64,000 nt of DNA from Fusarium oxysporum f. sp. lycopersici 4287 (GCF_000149955.1 NC_030994.1:1631776-1695775); one strand, 5' to 3'. Shown: positions 11,811 to 24,099, numbered from the stretch's first letter. Program-made: numbers and translations. The notes: generated from the letters alone by a model not told the origin.

Positions 11811-13260
11811 ATTCAGGTACTATGAAGATCTGCATCGGCCATTATTTGAATGATCTTGTTTTTTCGGAGCGATACCCTTTTTCGGGTTTGGTATGGGAAT
11901 AGCGCATTTTATGTTCTTGCTACTGTTTCTTCTTCATGTTCGAGGTTTTAGCCTCCAAACGCGTTTAGCGACGGGATATCCCTTGGGTATTTGGGCCATC
12001 TAAAGTGGGGATATTGTTTTTCCTCCTTGGTCAGCCAATGAACCTATGAGGAACAAAAAGCATGGAGAACGATCATCAACATTTCAACGAAGAAAACGCG
12101 ATATATACGATAACAGCGTTTGCACGGAGGATAAACAGAGGATGGGTCTCCCGGATGAGCATTGGACTCGAAGAAGATTAGACACCTCGCGGACAATCTA
12201 CGATAATCTAGGGGCTCATGATGACTTTGGCAAAAGGTGAACCAGACGCCTTCCTTGTTAAATCATACCAAGTCAAATCAAATCAAATTACAAGAAAAGG
12301 AAAACTTTGCCAATCAGGGATGAGCCAACTACAGACCACAGTACTAGGAAGCATCCGTCCGACAGTGGCCTACCGTCTGTGCATGCATGGGTGGGTGTAA
12401 GTCCAGGCAGGACGGGCCATGGTAGGATTTTAGTTGATTCACCTATTGAGGACCGCTAACCATACTAAAAAAGCTTTGATCTTAAGTGGGAATACCAATT
12501 ATCGTGAATTTCCCGACCCCTGGTCCACCAAGATAATAACATGAGGCAGCCAGTCAGCCAGTCTTACCGATACCATCGCTAACACTCACTTATTACTCGC
12601 TCAAGAATCCCTATGTTTCTCAGCGCAGATTTAGGGGGACTATGTGGAGTCAATGGAGAGGATCATCTTAGCTGGGGCTATTTAGAATGTCACCGGTCAT
12701 GTATAGCGTCAACGGCTAGCCTATGTTAGGAGCCACTGGTTTGATAGAACCAACTACCACCTCACTTCGAATCCGATCAGGTAAAGAAGGTCTGCCAAGT
12801 TGAGTGAGGAAAGGAGACCATGTTCCGAGAAGGGAGCCAGGGACCAAGTTGAGGTCCGTGTTAAAAATGTCTTTGAACGGAGAGCCAGTCGGCCGGTTCT
12901 GTCATCCTAAACTGGGCTACGGAGGATTTGACGACACTGACTCTGTTAATGCAAGACACACCCGACGGCGATTCTCCGGTGCTCGGAAGTTTGCTGCAGC
13001 AGGAGAAGGCGAGGAAGGGTGTGGGTGGCATACATACCTAGCTACCTGGGTGGGAGGCTGGATGGTTGCATAAAGACGAGTTTTTCATGACTTAGCAATG
13101 ATGAGCACACATTCGATGGCAGTTATGCATGGTGCCAAGAAGGGAATCTGAACGAGAAAGACAGTGAGAAGGAAAAAGAGGTAGTATCCGATATCCATAG
13201 CACGGAGAGGCACGTTGTCTACTAGTCAATAGCAGACAATAGCTCATGGTTGAAGATATG

Positions 13261-13297
13261 CAGCAGCAGCACCACCACCACCACCAACAGCAACAGG
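13261..13297 (+). repeat. CAG/CAC trinucleotide microsatellite
   Basis: Runs of CAGCAGCAG followed by CACCACCACC and CAACAGCAACAG in non-coding sequence; simple trinucleotide repeat. Confidence 0.75.
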
Positions 13298-15761
13298 AAC
13301 ACCCACAGGTGCGCCTCTGCCGCTGCATGCACATATAGACAACCTCATGAGGCGGCTGCCTTCCCAAAAGAGTAACTCATGCCTTGTGACGGTTTGGAAG
13401 CGACTGTGATGCTGTCACGGCCAGGTCAAGGGCGCTTGGGATGCGGCACTTGCAAAGGCCAGATCGGGCTTCTAGGAGCGCCCTGAGCCGTGAATGCCGC
13501 AAGGACATCTCCTTGTAAAGTTCAGTCGAACGATCTACGCATGCAGACCAGCTGGGAACAGGGATGCACACCAGGCATGAAACATGTCAAAATTGACCGG
13601 TGAGGGGGTGTTTCCAGGCAAGGAAGACAGGGCCACAGGGAGACAGGGCCTCTTGTGACCGGTCCAGGTGCCTAATAATATGCAAAAGGGCCTGAAAGTT
13701 GACTACTACCCCCAGCAGATGTGAGCAGACGGAAACAAGCATAAACCAAGCATCTTAGACAAGACGGCAGGTGCACTGTCCAGGAAGAGTGATAATGCCA
13801 GCCAGACTATGCATACATAGATCAAGTACTCATGTTTTGCCGAGCTTCCACATGAATTAGTATGACACAGCGGACCGACTTGATCTCATTTTCTGAGTCA
13901 ATTGACAGCCAGTCACTGCTTTTCTTTGTGGTAGCTTGGCATAGCCTCCAACGGACAACAGGTGAACAGTCAGTCTGTCTTCATGGTATGCTCTGGTTAT
14001 CATAATGTGCAGCAGTCACTCCGCCCCTGTCGTTGAAGTATTGTGTCGTGAAAGTCATTCGGGCATTGGCTTGTTTCAACAAATCTCACATGGTAAAGAC
14101 CCCACAGCATTTGGCTGTACGGCTACGGCATGTCTGGTATCCGTTGCTAGTGTTGATATGTTATGACCATTGTTGATGACCAAGACTCTTCAACATAAGT
14201 TCCCTCCAGATTTAAGAGTAAATGACACAAAACGGGCGTTCGCCGCGGCAAGATGCTGGTGGACCATGAGGGGCGCCAGCGACAGTCTGTGGCGGGCTTA
14301 GATGACAGCTAGGCTGAGAGGCGTACCCTTTTTCGTACATATGCTCGTCTGTGAGTACCACTAGGAGGCTAGTAGTCGTTATGGCTGCGTAGTCTTGGTA
14401 GTGCAACCGTTCAGTTGGACTCTTGAGGAAATTACTCTGGTTCAACTTGAAACTTGGCATGATGCCCTTGGCCTAGGAGCAATTTGAGCAACCTTAGCTG
14501 GTCCCTTTAAATTTCCCGTGCTGAACTAAGAAGCTCATTCTTCCATGCTTCATTGGTAGGCCGTTTGACGTGGTGTCCTGTTTCACTGGCCCAGAGCACC
14601 TTGAATTGATGGGTCGTTGTGGATGTAATGACTTGACCTCGTGGTAGTGGCTCACCAAGTTTCCCTCTCTTTCCTTGTCCATGGCACTGGGGCAAACAAG
14701 CCGCGTGGCGTGGCTGAAAGACAAGACGTTCCTCAGAACATCCTTGATGTGCCCGCCAAGGCGACATGTTGGCGATGATAGGTGGTTGACAGCTGAGTGT
14801 CTCAAAGGCAAGCATATGAGTGTGGCCACAATTCACCATCGCTCGGGTCCTTGAATAAGCTGGATGATGCTGAACGGAGTTTCCTTCATCTCTTTGACTC
14901 CATAGTAAACAAAGCGGCGCAACTCGCAAGTTGCCGCAAAGACGTCGAGCTACAATATCCTTGATACCGTTTTTTCGGATCCGCTGAACCGAAACAGAGC
15001 TTTGGCATGCGAGTACTCTCATTGCGGTGAGGCTAAAGAAAGGTCTGAGACAACCTGCATCTTTTTTCGCGTGGCAAGCATGCTTGAAGGTAGAACTTCC
15101 GCATTGACGTATTCAATTGCAGAGCATAAATTCAACGTCAACTGGAGCCCCAGGTTTGAGATGCAGCGCGCCTCATTACCTCTGCAAACCAGGCGGCTTC
15201 AATGTAAATTCTGTGGCGCATGGGTGCTCAGGGCCCTACCGTCGATCCCTGATCACTCCAGAGCCGCCTCCATTATGTCAAAATGAACAACGTTACCTCT
15301 CAGTTCTAACTTTAGCCGTTCCAGGGAGGCGAATTGACTTTCTTTATGGGCTCGTGCGTGCTCGTTCATCCCATTTTGTGCAATTCAAGCGGTTTCTTCA
15401 AACAAAGCCACATTAATGGGTTCGAGCTGTTGACGCGGGTGCTTGATCATGCAGACACCTACGCGGCTAACCGCTCATACTCCTGGGGTCTAGTCATTGA
15501 GGCTTGTACGAAAGATGCGCAGGCAGAACAGTGAGCGTCACAGTCGTTTCAGACGGTACTGGCAGGGCTGATATAAGAAGGGCGAGGCGGCAATCCACAT
15601 CGCCATTTTGTCCCCTGCCAAGTTAATCCCCGAGACCCCGGGCTACTATGTTGATCAGCTGAGCGTATGCTCTATGCGCGCCGGGTTATAAAACGCAGAG
15701 GATGTAAATTGAGAGCGCGAGATAAGAAACCACCGACAAGAATTCGCAACGAGAGAAGGAC

Positions 15762-15893
15762 ATGCGAAACAGGCGTTCAACGCTGTGGTCAAAGGCTATT
15801 CTCGCCAATGCCTTTCGTTTCAGGGCTGCGACACCCGCGCTAGATTCTGTGTCTCTTAATACCGGAGTTGCCAGAACCGTTGCTCAGGGCTGA
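15762..15893 (+). CDS. Weak small ORF with presequence-like composition, 43 residues
   Basis: The frame MRNRRSTLWSKAILANAF... has no acidic residue in its first 30 positions, several arginines and hydrophobic residues, and reads like a mitochondrial presequence. It lies about 75 bases downstream of GGTTATAAAACGC, a possible TATA element, and stops at TGA 15891-15893. I found no continuing exon. It may be the surviving 5' end of a decayed gene, or chance. No function can be assigned. Confidence 0.15.
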   Translation: MRNRRSTLWSKAILANAFRFRAATPALDSVSLNTGVARTVAQG

Positions 15894-17070
15894 CCTCGTT
15901 GGCCTCAACGCCACCACTTAGTTGGAAGTGTGGAGACCTGAATGGCGTAGAGTCTAAGCCGATTTAGGGCTGCCCCTAAGCTAGGTGCTCTTTGTCGATC
16001 TTGGTGATCGGCCGGGCCTTCCAGGACCGCCAGTACTCCAAGATAGTGTTGAAGCCTAGCTGTCAATCGTCAGCGCTTGTCGAATCGGCAGCAGACGGCT
16101 AAGTGCCACATTTGTCCACCAGAGTGGGTCTGGCGGCCGTCGAGGCAACTCGAGAAGCCCTGTCAAAGTTTCTAGCTCGGCTGATGGAATGACTAGCTGA
16201 CATCGGGAGGTGCAAACTATTCGGATTTTAAGCCCGCGATTCCCGTCGACAGAGCACAGCAAAGCACCGCACACACAATACGTATGCGTATGTACATATG
16301 GCTGGGGCGTGTCAGTCCGTGCCCTCATAGTTCTTGGACATGTGTACTGTAGTGGGAGCGATGGCGATGACAGCCACTGTTCCCCTGCTTTCAAGTGGCG
16401 GGAGCCCTGTAATACGACCGTCATTGATGGCCCAGTGACATCGTCTCATCCCGGCTGTAGCGCGGCAGCACCGAAGGGGCAAGAAGCGTGTTGTTCATTG
16501 AAAAGCGCAGTGACTGGGGGTTGTGGATGATGCTGCCCTGACACCTCATTGTGAAGTCAATCTGGTCCGAGAAAAGTCAAATTCTAGACTATCATTATGC
16601 AGCGCTTGAAACACGAACGCCTTTCGCATAATGGTGCGGATGAAGCCCCTGGCAGCGGCGGTGGTGACGATGACGATGACTGACGAGAAAGAGCTGAAAA
16701 CCTCGTCGGAAAGAATAGAATAGCAAAGTGCTTTGATCTCTGATCTCGGACGACTATGGTCGAGAACGTTTACTAAACATGAGGGTTTTGAGTTCGCCCC
16801 TTGATCTCCGCCCTGGAAGAAGAGTCCGAGGACCAAGCTACTGATTGGACTGGGGCGGGCGGGTAGGAGCGGTGCTGGTGGTGTCGAAGATCCAGGTGAG
16901 TGAGTGCTCTTGTGTGTTGAAGATCTGATTGCCGAAAGGCCCAAGTGACATGCTCATCGGTCACAGGGAGAGGTCCAGTTAACCTTAGCGGAGAAAAGTC
17001 GAGATATTGTCGGCTGGGGTGTTCCGGGCCGCCTACACACAGAGCATCCGCTCCATACTGCATGGTGCAT

Positions 17071-17106
17071 ATCTCTTTGACCGGCATAAGCCGTCCACGA
17101 GGTCAC
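17071..17106 (+). repeat. Left inverted repeat of the piggyBac-like element
   Basis: 36 bases beginning ATCTCTTTGACCGGCATAAG; pairs with 19226-19261 with one mismatch (G against A near the inner end). It contains CA and CG dinucleotides and is not RIP-mutated. Weaker similarity continues outwards for about 20 bases (GCTCCA...CTG...TATCTC in both arms). Confidence 0.8.
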
Positions 17107-17290
17107 TTACCCCGCTTTTTTACAGGTACCTGCAGGGTATATGAAGTTCCTATCAGACAGCTTCTTCTTTTAACACCACTAAAATCATTAAAATCCTTAT
17201 ATAAATTAACCCTAATAAGTCTTAATTAGAATAATAAGCTCCTAAGAGATATATATAATAGATAATTATAGCTTTAATAGCCTGCCTTTT

Positions 17291-19169
17291 ATGGCAGCTG
17301 CTAATGACCTTACTGGCGCACCTGATATTCTGCCTGAAGAGGGCCGCGGTAATAATTTTTAACCTTTTAACCTAGAATATTATAATTTTTAGATTAACCC
17401 TCTGCCCTAGTAACTACTTGAATTATTCTAGCTTTTTATGCCTATTTCCCTTATATAGTTATAGGTCAGATATACTAATAACTAGGCTTTTTTCTGCGCT
17501 AATAATAGCATTAAAGATAGCTAGAATACCCCCCTTTCCGATTACTTATGCTTATATACTTAGGAAGGCATCTCTACTATAATGGCTTATATATAGCTTA
17601 GTATCCTTATTTACCTAGGAATTTATAGGGAAATATCCCTTAAGGACTATTAGAAGGCCCTTAGCCTAGGAGATTAGTGCCTTCTTTATTTATTTATAAA
17701 GTTTATACTATTATAGAAGTTTAAGCTAATTATATAGTATTTTTATACCTTTAATTATACTAATCTTAATATAAGTAATAAGAGGGATTTTCTAAAGACC
17801 TTCTAAGCAGCTAAAGAGTGGTCTAAATATATATAAAGGGTGTTTATTAAGCTTTATCTTCTAGGGACTAATCTGACTATAGATAAGTATATAGTGCTAT
17901 TTATAGGCAGATTAAAAGAGATAATACTTATTAAGGGAAAGCCTATGCTAGTAGGCTTTAAAGTCTAGGTTATTATATAATAAGGCTACTTTCTGCAGTA
18001 GCTTTAGTATATAAAGGCATTACTAATTATGCCTATAATAATTAAGCTAGAGGTACTAATACTATATAGCAAGAAAGGAAAGCTATAAACTAAGATCCCT
18101 CTTAGTAATATATAGAGTATTATAGTTTACCTATTATAAAGGCTATTAATAGTAATATATTATATCTTTATAGATAACCTCTTCTTATTATTACAGCTCT
18201 TCTGCCTCCTTTAGCAGCTTAGATACAGGGCTATAGGCATAGTATGCCCTAATTATAGCATTATTACTATAATAAAGTAAATAAAAGAGACCAGGAAGCT
18301 TCCTAATAGTAAGCCTTTGCTATATAATAAGGTGTATTTAATCCCGATAAAGGATAAATAGGTATAAATAACTTTACCTATATTTTCCTTACTAATTTAT
18401 TTCTTTTCTTTCCCTCTAGGTCCTTTAAATCGCTTAGAAGGATAGCTCTATAGTGCTCTTCCTTTTAACTATGCATAATATAGCCCCTCTTAACTGCATA
18501 CTAAAAGAGAGGAAATTGCCTGCTAAAAGAGGCATAAAGGCAGAGGCATAATGCCTAAAGGAGGTCTTTAACAGAAATCAGGCTAGGATAATCCCTATTC
18601 CTTCTATTACCGCCTAGTATAATAATAAAATAAATTATATAGACTACAGCAATTAGATAAGATCCTATACCTTATATTAGCACTGTTTTTAGCGTAGTCC
18701 TTGGCAGGCATTGCTTTAGTCTTTCCTCCTTGATATTATACTTGCAAATAGCTTTATTTTGCAGAAGAAGACCTGGCAGCCTTATTAGAAGCCCTATAGT
18801 ATGCTTTGAGACTAGAAAGAGGCTATTTATAATGCCATTTTTAATAAGTATGGCACTAATAGCGGCATAAGGAAGAGATACTATATAGGGAAGGAGGAAG
18901 ATACTAATAATATAGAAGTACAGTAAAATTACCTATAAAGAGATATTAATTATATCTATAGAGGCAGAAATAGCTCTTCTTATTGCCTTGCTTATAAAGG
19001 CTTGCGGCAAGGGCAGCCTTGACCCTCTAAAAGGGCAAAAAAAGGAGGTTATCTCGAGGTTATATTAGGAAATGCGCGAGGTCGGCAGACTAGGTATGGC
19101 TGCAAAGTGTGTGATATAGCGATTTATAATAATGCTGACTGTTGGTACTTCTATTACATGTTAATTTAG
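17291..19169 (+). pseudogene. piggyBac-family transposase, destroyed by RIP
   Basis: Reading starts plausibly at ATG 17291 (MAAANDLTGAPDILPEEGRG) and meets a stop at once. Further on, between many TAA/TAG stops, piggyBac (DDE_Tnp_1_7) blocks can be read. One is GTNLTIDKYIVLFIGRLKEI, with a catalytic-type Asp at 17882-17884, followed by KGKPMLVGFKVWV. Another is YYIFIDNLF, with the second Asp at 18173-18175, in the same frame, followed by QLRYRAIGIVCPNYSI. The end reads CKVCDIAIYNNADCWYFYYM and stops at 19167-19169, like the C-terminal Cys-rich finger of fungal piggyBac transposases. That block is in another frame, so at least one frameshift is present, and it is nearly free of RIP. The gene cannot make a working transposase. 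The family call rests on motif recognition only. Confidence 0.7.
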
Positions 19170-19225
19170 GTGTGTATAGAGGTACCGGTCGTCATGGTCA
19201 TTTTGATTGGCCCCCCGCCCCTGTC

Positions 19226-19261
19226 GTGACTTCGTGGACGGCTTATGCCGGTCAAAGAGAT
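19226..19261 (-). repeat. Right inverted repeat of the piggyBac-like element
   Basis: Reverse complement of 17071-17106 with one mismatch. It lies 57 bases past the stop codon of the decayed transposase, so it belongs to the element rather than to the surrounding DNA. Confidence 0.8.
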
Positions 19262-19519
19262 ACGGTACAGTGGAGCATGTTGAAGGGCTAAAGGTACAGT
19301 AATTTGTTTCTGGTGGGTATGAGAGTGAGAGTGATACGGATAGAGCTTGACCTTTTCTTGGTTTAGCAAGGGACCAAGCTCTACCTACTGTAATCAAGAC
19401 ACAAGATAGCTTGTGAAGGTGCCTGTAGGTGTGGCTGATACGCAAGGGATGAAGAAGCTATCTCCTATCCGCGCCACATCGAAGCAGGAACGAGTAGCGA
19501 GTCTTGGTGTTAAGGTTAA

Positions 19520-20087
19520 ACGAGCCGAAACATCTACCGATACCTCAATAACAAGGCACACCTCTGGCATCATTACTTGTCAAGGTTCTTTACCTACTAA
19601 GGCATGCCTCGCATTCTGCGTCTTTTGCTTCAACTCTCGACAGTATAATTAAGGCAGTTACGTCTCGGTCTCATCTTGCTCGCGTCTTCGCTCTTCGCGA
19701 TCCAGTTCTTGTATCCTGACTCATCAGAACCTTTGTCGGGCTATTGTAAGCCTCTCGGCCTTCGGACAGTTTAGATTTCCGACGTTTGGTCTGTCAAACG
19801 GCGAACCACATCAAAGCTTGACAACGTGAATATGCCTGTAATACGTTTCTCCATCGTGAAAACCCTCGTAATTGAGCCTTCATACGCATTCTGTTACTCG
19901 TCGGGATAACACGATAATTGCTATTCAACTGCTTCTCACCCTGTACCTACCTGACAAGGTTCTTGAGCCCCATCTCAAACCTTTATCCACCACGCGCGAC
20001 ACTTTGCAGCGACAGCGAACTTGGGATCTGAGGAGGAATAATCGGAATTATCATTCATTCATTGAATGACTATACTCGTTCATCAAG
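19520..20087. other. Spacer and 5' leader of the Zn2Cys6 gene
   Basis: Normal base composition resumes after the transposon. CT-rich stretches and the direct repeats CATTCATTCATTGAATGA just before the ATG at 20088 fit a promoter and 5' UTR. No coding sequence was recognised. Confidence 0.5.
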
Positions 20088-22820
20088 ATGCCGCCAGACA
20101 CAAGCGAGCCCGATCCTTCCGGCCAACCTGAGTCCGCAAAGACTGAGCCTTTAGCATGCGTTTCCTGCAGAGCCCGCAAGTTGAAATGCGATCGCACGAA
20201 GCCAGCGTGCACTCGCTGTGTCAAGGTCTCAAATGAGTGTGTGTATCCAGAATCACGGAGGAAGCCGAACTTCAAGAGAAGAAATGTCAAGGAACTCGAG
20301 GCTCGTCTGGGTAAGTATCTTGACAACAATCATATTGTAATCATGAACCACGAGTCGCTGATGATGTATCTCAGCTCAAGTTGAAGATTATCTCAAGGAG
20401 GTCAATAAGAATTCTTCAGAGGAGAAAACAGATGATGGGAGTCCTGTTCAGCCACCCCAGGCGAATGTCAACTTCTTTGATATGGACTTTACCCCTGGAC
20501 TAGGTCAGACAATTAACAATCTGCCTGATCCCGACTTTTCGTCTTTCACATCACCCAACATCGTCCAAAATCCACAAGAGAGTCCCCAGTCTCTCAATGC
20601 GCAGTTGATGAGTCTAGGCATGACCGAACCTTTACCGCCGGACGATGTTATGGAAGAACTGTAAGAACGGTCGGTATTTGGACCTCCAAGATGGACGCTG
20701 ACCTTCACAGCAACAATGTCTTCTTTCACAATCAATATCGGATGATACCAATTATCCACCCGGGAAAATATCTCCAATCTTTTTATGGCCCTCTGCTCAG
20801 AAGACCCCCTATGTGTCTGCGATATGCCATATGGGCTTTAGCGGCCACTGGCAGTACCAAGTTTGACGAGTACCACGACGTCTTTTACCGCCGATCACGG
20901 GCGTACATTGAGGCAGACATGATGAAGGTGAGCGGTTTGAAAGTGCCTGGCAGGTCAATATTAACTATCTCAGGGACACGGGGATGCTTTTATATCTGTT
21001 CAACACGCGCAGACCTGGGCCCTCATAGCCTTTTACGAGGCAAAACACCTGCTTTTCACGAGGTCGACCATAAGCGTAGCTAACTCTGTACGACTATGCC
21101 ACATGATAGGACTTGACCGTCTAGATGGGGATCCCCTTGGCATGCCACCGGCACTGGGACCTCCTCTTACATGGGCTGAATTGGAAGAGCGGAGGAGAAT
21201 CTTTTGGGGGGTGTTTGCTGCAGATGCACATTGCAGTATCTCCACAGGATGGCCGAGCCTGATTAACTCGGAAGACGTATGACACGCTCTCCCCTTTTCT
21301 GAGCAATGCTGACCACAATTTAGATCGCGACAAGGCTTCCTGCCTCGGAAGAAGCATTTGTCGAAGATCGCAAAGAGGACGCTCCTTTCCTGGATGAGGC
21401 AATTCAAGGTGCTCAGTACACAGGGTTTGCTGGAACCATCCTTACTTGTGAAATATTCAAAATCATTCTCCGTCATGTTCACCGATCCAAGCCCGACGCA
21501 AGAAACGACGATCTAATGCATGGGTCATTCTGGACTCGACACCGTGATCTGGACAACACCTTATCCAGCCTCTTCATGTTTCTCCCCGAGAAATTCCGTC
21601 TCCCCGAGAATGTGCGAGACGTATCAGCACTCCACCTGAACCTCAATCTTCACGCCGCGATTATTTGTCTGCACCACGCTGCCGTTGAAAAAGCGGACAA
21701 ATACAACCTTCCCGATCACGTCAAGCAGGGTAGCGTTACTCGCCTTCGAGCGGCTGCTGAGGAGATTGTTAATATCATGCGACTGACCGCCAACGGCACT
21801 CTCTTCTTTGTATGTCCATTCTGTTTGTTTCTTGTATCTTGGCTAACCATTGTATAGAAGAGTCCATTGTCTGCTCTCTCGCTATACTGCACCACCACGG
21901 TTTACGTCTACCTAGGCAAAGAGAACCCGGTCAACGGCTTAAGCACAATTGACCTATCAAATTTCCGACTCATAATCCAATCTATGGAAGCTATCGCACG
22001 CGTGCACACCATCACACGAACGTTCTTACAGCAAGCATGCCTCGACATCGAAAAGAACGGGCTCGACTCTGTTATTCAAGTACCGTCATTGAGGAGATAT
22101 CGAAACGCTTTTGGACCAAGCAGGTCGCGCATCCCCATGCTTGCCCGAAGCTCAGTTGCGGAGCATACTGGGGCATCGCCTATCTTGTTTGCTTCCAACT
22201 TCACCCAAGAGAAACGGATGGATGCTGAAAAGTCAAGACTGGACAAGGTGGCCAGCGCCATGTCGCTGGGAAAGACATGTTATTCAGCTGTGCTTGGGGC
22301 CGCTGCTAGAAATGTTGAGCCTGCGGATCGACCAGATCCGGAAACCAATAAACGAAAGAGAACGAATGAAAGTCCTGGACCTGAAATTATGGCCAACATG
22401 CGAAGCAGCGATCCTCTCAACTTGAACTTGAACCCCAATTTCAGAGGAACGGGTATGTGGCCAGCATCATTTTCACCCCGCATGGCCTCAGGGGCTATTT
22501 CGCTACCGGATCGAACAAATTCATCAGCCGCATCTTCGCCAGCTAACCAAGGTTCAAACCAAGGTTCCTACACGAAGACGGTCTCCGGGAGTAGTCATAC
22601 CTCACCTGATGTCGGCCTCGGGAACAGTGCAGAGGAAAATCGAATCGATTTAAGAGCATTTCAAGAACGAATTTCTACACCGATATGGCAATCTACCGAA
22701 GAAACACTCTTTGCACAGATGGCGGCAAATACTATTCCCCTCGGTGATGGCGATCCTTGGGGGATATTGAATGCTGTCGACCTCAGCTGGGATGTTGAAG
22801 GACTTCCAGCAGGAAGTTGA
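20088..22820 (+). CDS. Zn2Cys6 fungal-specific transcription factor
   Basis: Spliced model: 20088-20310, 20375-20660, 20711-20927, 20974-21276, 21324-21809, 21858-22820; 825 residues. The binuclear zinc cluster has Cys 24, 27, 34, 41, 44 and 51 (C-x2-C-x6-C-x6-C-x2-C-x6-C, within CVSCRARKLKCDRTKPACTR), followed by a basic linker and the helix VKELEARLAQVEDYLKEV, likely a short coiled-coil dimerisation segment. The middle is the fungal transcription factor homology region (PPMCLRYAIWALAATGS; VRLCHMIGLDRLDG; ELEERRRIFWGVFAAD). The C-terminal 200 residues are Ser/Asn/Pro-rich, probably an activation region. The protein should act in the nucleus. The 50-nt second intron is needed to join ELNNVFFHNQYRMIPIIH; without it the frame stops at 20662. 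No adjacent pathway genes hint at its targets. Confidence 0.92.
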
Positions 22821-23225
22821 GAAGGATGGAGAAATTCGGATTGAGTTTATCTGTATTACTAGGATACGACTGGAGTTTTGGTCATTCATTTAGTGGACGC
22901 TGATGTGTTGAACGAAGGGGAACTTGTACGATATATACCCATGATTGTTGGAGATGACGACACACAACTCTTGTACTCGTTCTGGGACCATTTAGAGGAA
23001 ATAAATAAACCAAGGGCCTCTTGAAATGACTAAGATATGAAATACTCATAACCTGAACTCTGCTCTTCGAGATCCAAATATGGTCAGACATTAGTGACCC
23101 CGTCTTATCCGAAGCTTTAACCCTTGTAGTTTTGCTCCACTCATCATGAGCTCAATCGTCCCCCCTTCAACTCTCATCCTCCTCTAAACTATCAGCCATT
23201 GACTGCTTATGAGCTGCCCTCAACC
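22821..23225. other. Intergenic spacer
   Basis: Holds the 3' end of the Zn2Cys6 gene and the promoter of the oxygenase gene; the last 80 bases are pyrimidine-rich. No gene seen. Confidence 0.5.
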
Positions 23226-24099
23226 ATGTTTCAATACGTGATTGGACTCCTGGCTGTTATTCTAGTGTTCTCAAATCCCATCAGTGACTTCTTGTATCCA
23301 GACCGGGCCACCCGCATCAACGATGTCTCACCGCGCCCCAAGTTCAATGAGTCGCTCCTAGCTATCGATCCGCCCAATGCGACAGCGCCTGAATGTGCTC
23401 CAGATGGTTATGTTGCTAGAATTTTGAGCAGAGAGCCTCTGATAATTTACCTTGAGAATTTCTTGAATGAGGGAGAAAGGAAGCATTTGCTTGATATAAG
23501 GTAGATATGTCCAGGTATCGTGTCATGGTATGATGCTAATACTCAATAGTGAACCGATCTTTGTACCTTCAACCATAACCAACAATGGCGAGGCCACCCA
23601 TCGCGACTCTTCAGTCCGTGACTCTCACGTTGCGCTCATTCCCAGAACTGACCCTGTCCGCTGCATCGAGTCTCGTGCCCGCGCTCTTCAAGGCTGGCGT
23701 CCAGATCTCTGGATCGAGCGCATGAGGACTCAACGGTACGGTCCGGGTGGTCACTACAACCATCACTTCGACTGGAGCTCTAACACGCGTGGATGGGGCC
23801 GTGTGAGCAGTCTCATGGTGTGGGTCGAGGGTTCTGATAGTCTTAAAGGCGGTGGCACCGAGTTTCCCCTTATCAAGAGACCAGCGGAGACGGAATGGTG
23901 TCGGTTCATCGAGTGTCCTGACGATATGGAGAAAGATAGAGGTACTGGTGTGACTTTCAAGGTTGTGCCGGGGAATGCAGTCTATTGGGAGAACTTTGCG
24001 GCGGATGGTAGAGGGTACGAAGAGACATGGCATGCTGGGCTGCCCGTTCAAGAGGGAACCAAGACTGGGTTGAACATCTGGAGTTTTGGACGAATCTAA
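23226..24099 (+). CDS. Prolyl 4-hydroxylase-like Fe(II)/2-oxoglutarate oxygenase
   Basis: Exons 23226-23500 and 23550-24099, 274 residues. The first in-frame ATG is 23226; the frame is open upstream but without an ATG. Residues 1-25 (MFQYVIGLLAVILVFSNPIS) form a signal anchor, so it is probably a membrane protein of the ER or secretory path with a lumenal catalytic domain. The double-stranded beta-helix carries the iron ligands in HHFDW (H-x-D) and the distal His in EETWHAGLP, and the 2-oxoglutarate-binding Lys in GTKTGLNIWSFGR. This matches the P4Hc family, which hydroxylates prolyl residues. The true substrate in fungi is not known from sequence; small oxygenases of this family also occur in secondary metabolism. 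The 3' end faces the PEBP gene, with 104 bp between stops. Confidence 0.88.

Larger units (their letters stand above)
11811..16978. other. Gene-poor region downstream of the homeobox gene
   Basis: No convincing coding sequence in about 5.2 kb. The longest frame (171 residues, minus strand, 14507-15022) shares its DNA with a 111-residue frame in another phase and neither resembles a protein family. A CAGCAG/CACCAC microsatellite lies at 13261-13297. A 43-codon frame at 15762-15893 is listed separately as weak. The rest shows nothing recognisable. Confidence 0.55.
16979..19519 (+). mobile_element. RIP-degraded piggyBac-like DNA transposon
   Basis: About 2 kb (17145-19090) changes abruptly to AT-rich DNA with abundant TA and few CA, TG or CG dinucleotides, the mark of RIP. 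Its conceptual translation still matches piggyBac transposase (see the pseudogene entry). A 36-bp inverted repeat with one mismatch flanks it: 17071-17106 begins ATCTCTTTGACCGGCATAAG and its reverse complement lies at 19226-19261. Further out, TTAACCTTA (16979-16987) has a perfect inverted partner at 19511-19519; TTAA is the piggyBac target site and about 2.5 kb is the usual size. The inverted repeats bound the element with good confidence. The outer TTAA boundaries are inference, and the spacing to the inverted repeats (about 88 and 250 bp) is asymmetric. Confidence 0.65.

Noticed and set aside
14507..15022. 171-residue minus-strand open frame
   Set aside because: Composition rich in Cys, Arg, His and Ser, a competing frame in the same DNA, and no family resemblance or splice context.
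17145..19090. Centromere-like or mitochondrial insertion because of AT-richness
   Set aside because: Readable piggyBac transposase motifs, flanking inverted repeats and a RIP-type dinucleotide pattern explain the composition better.
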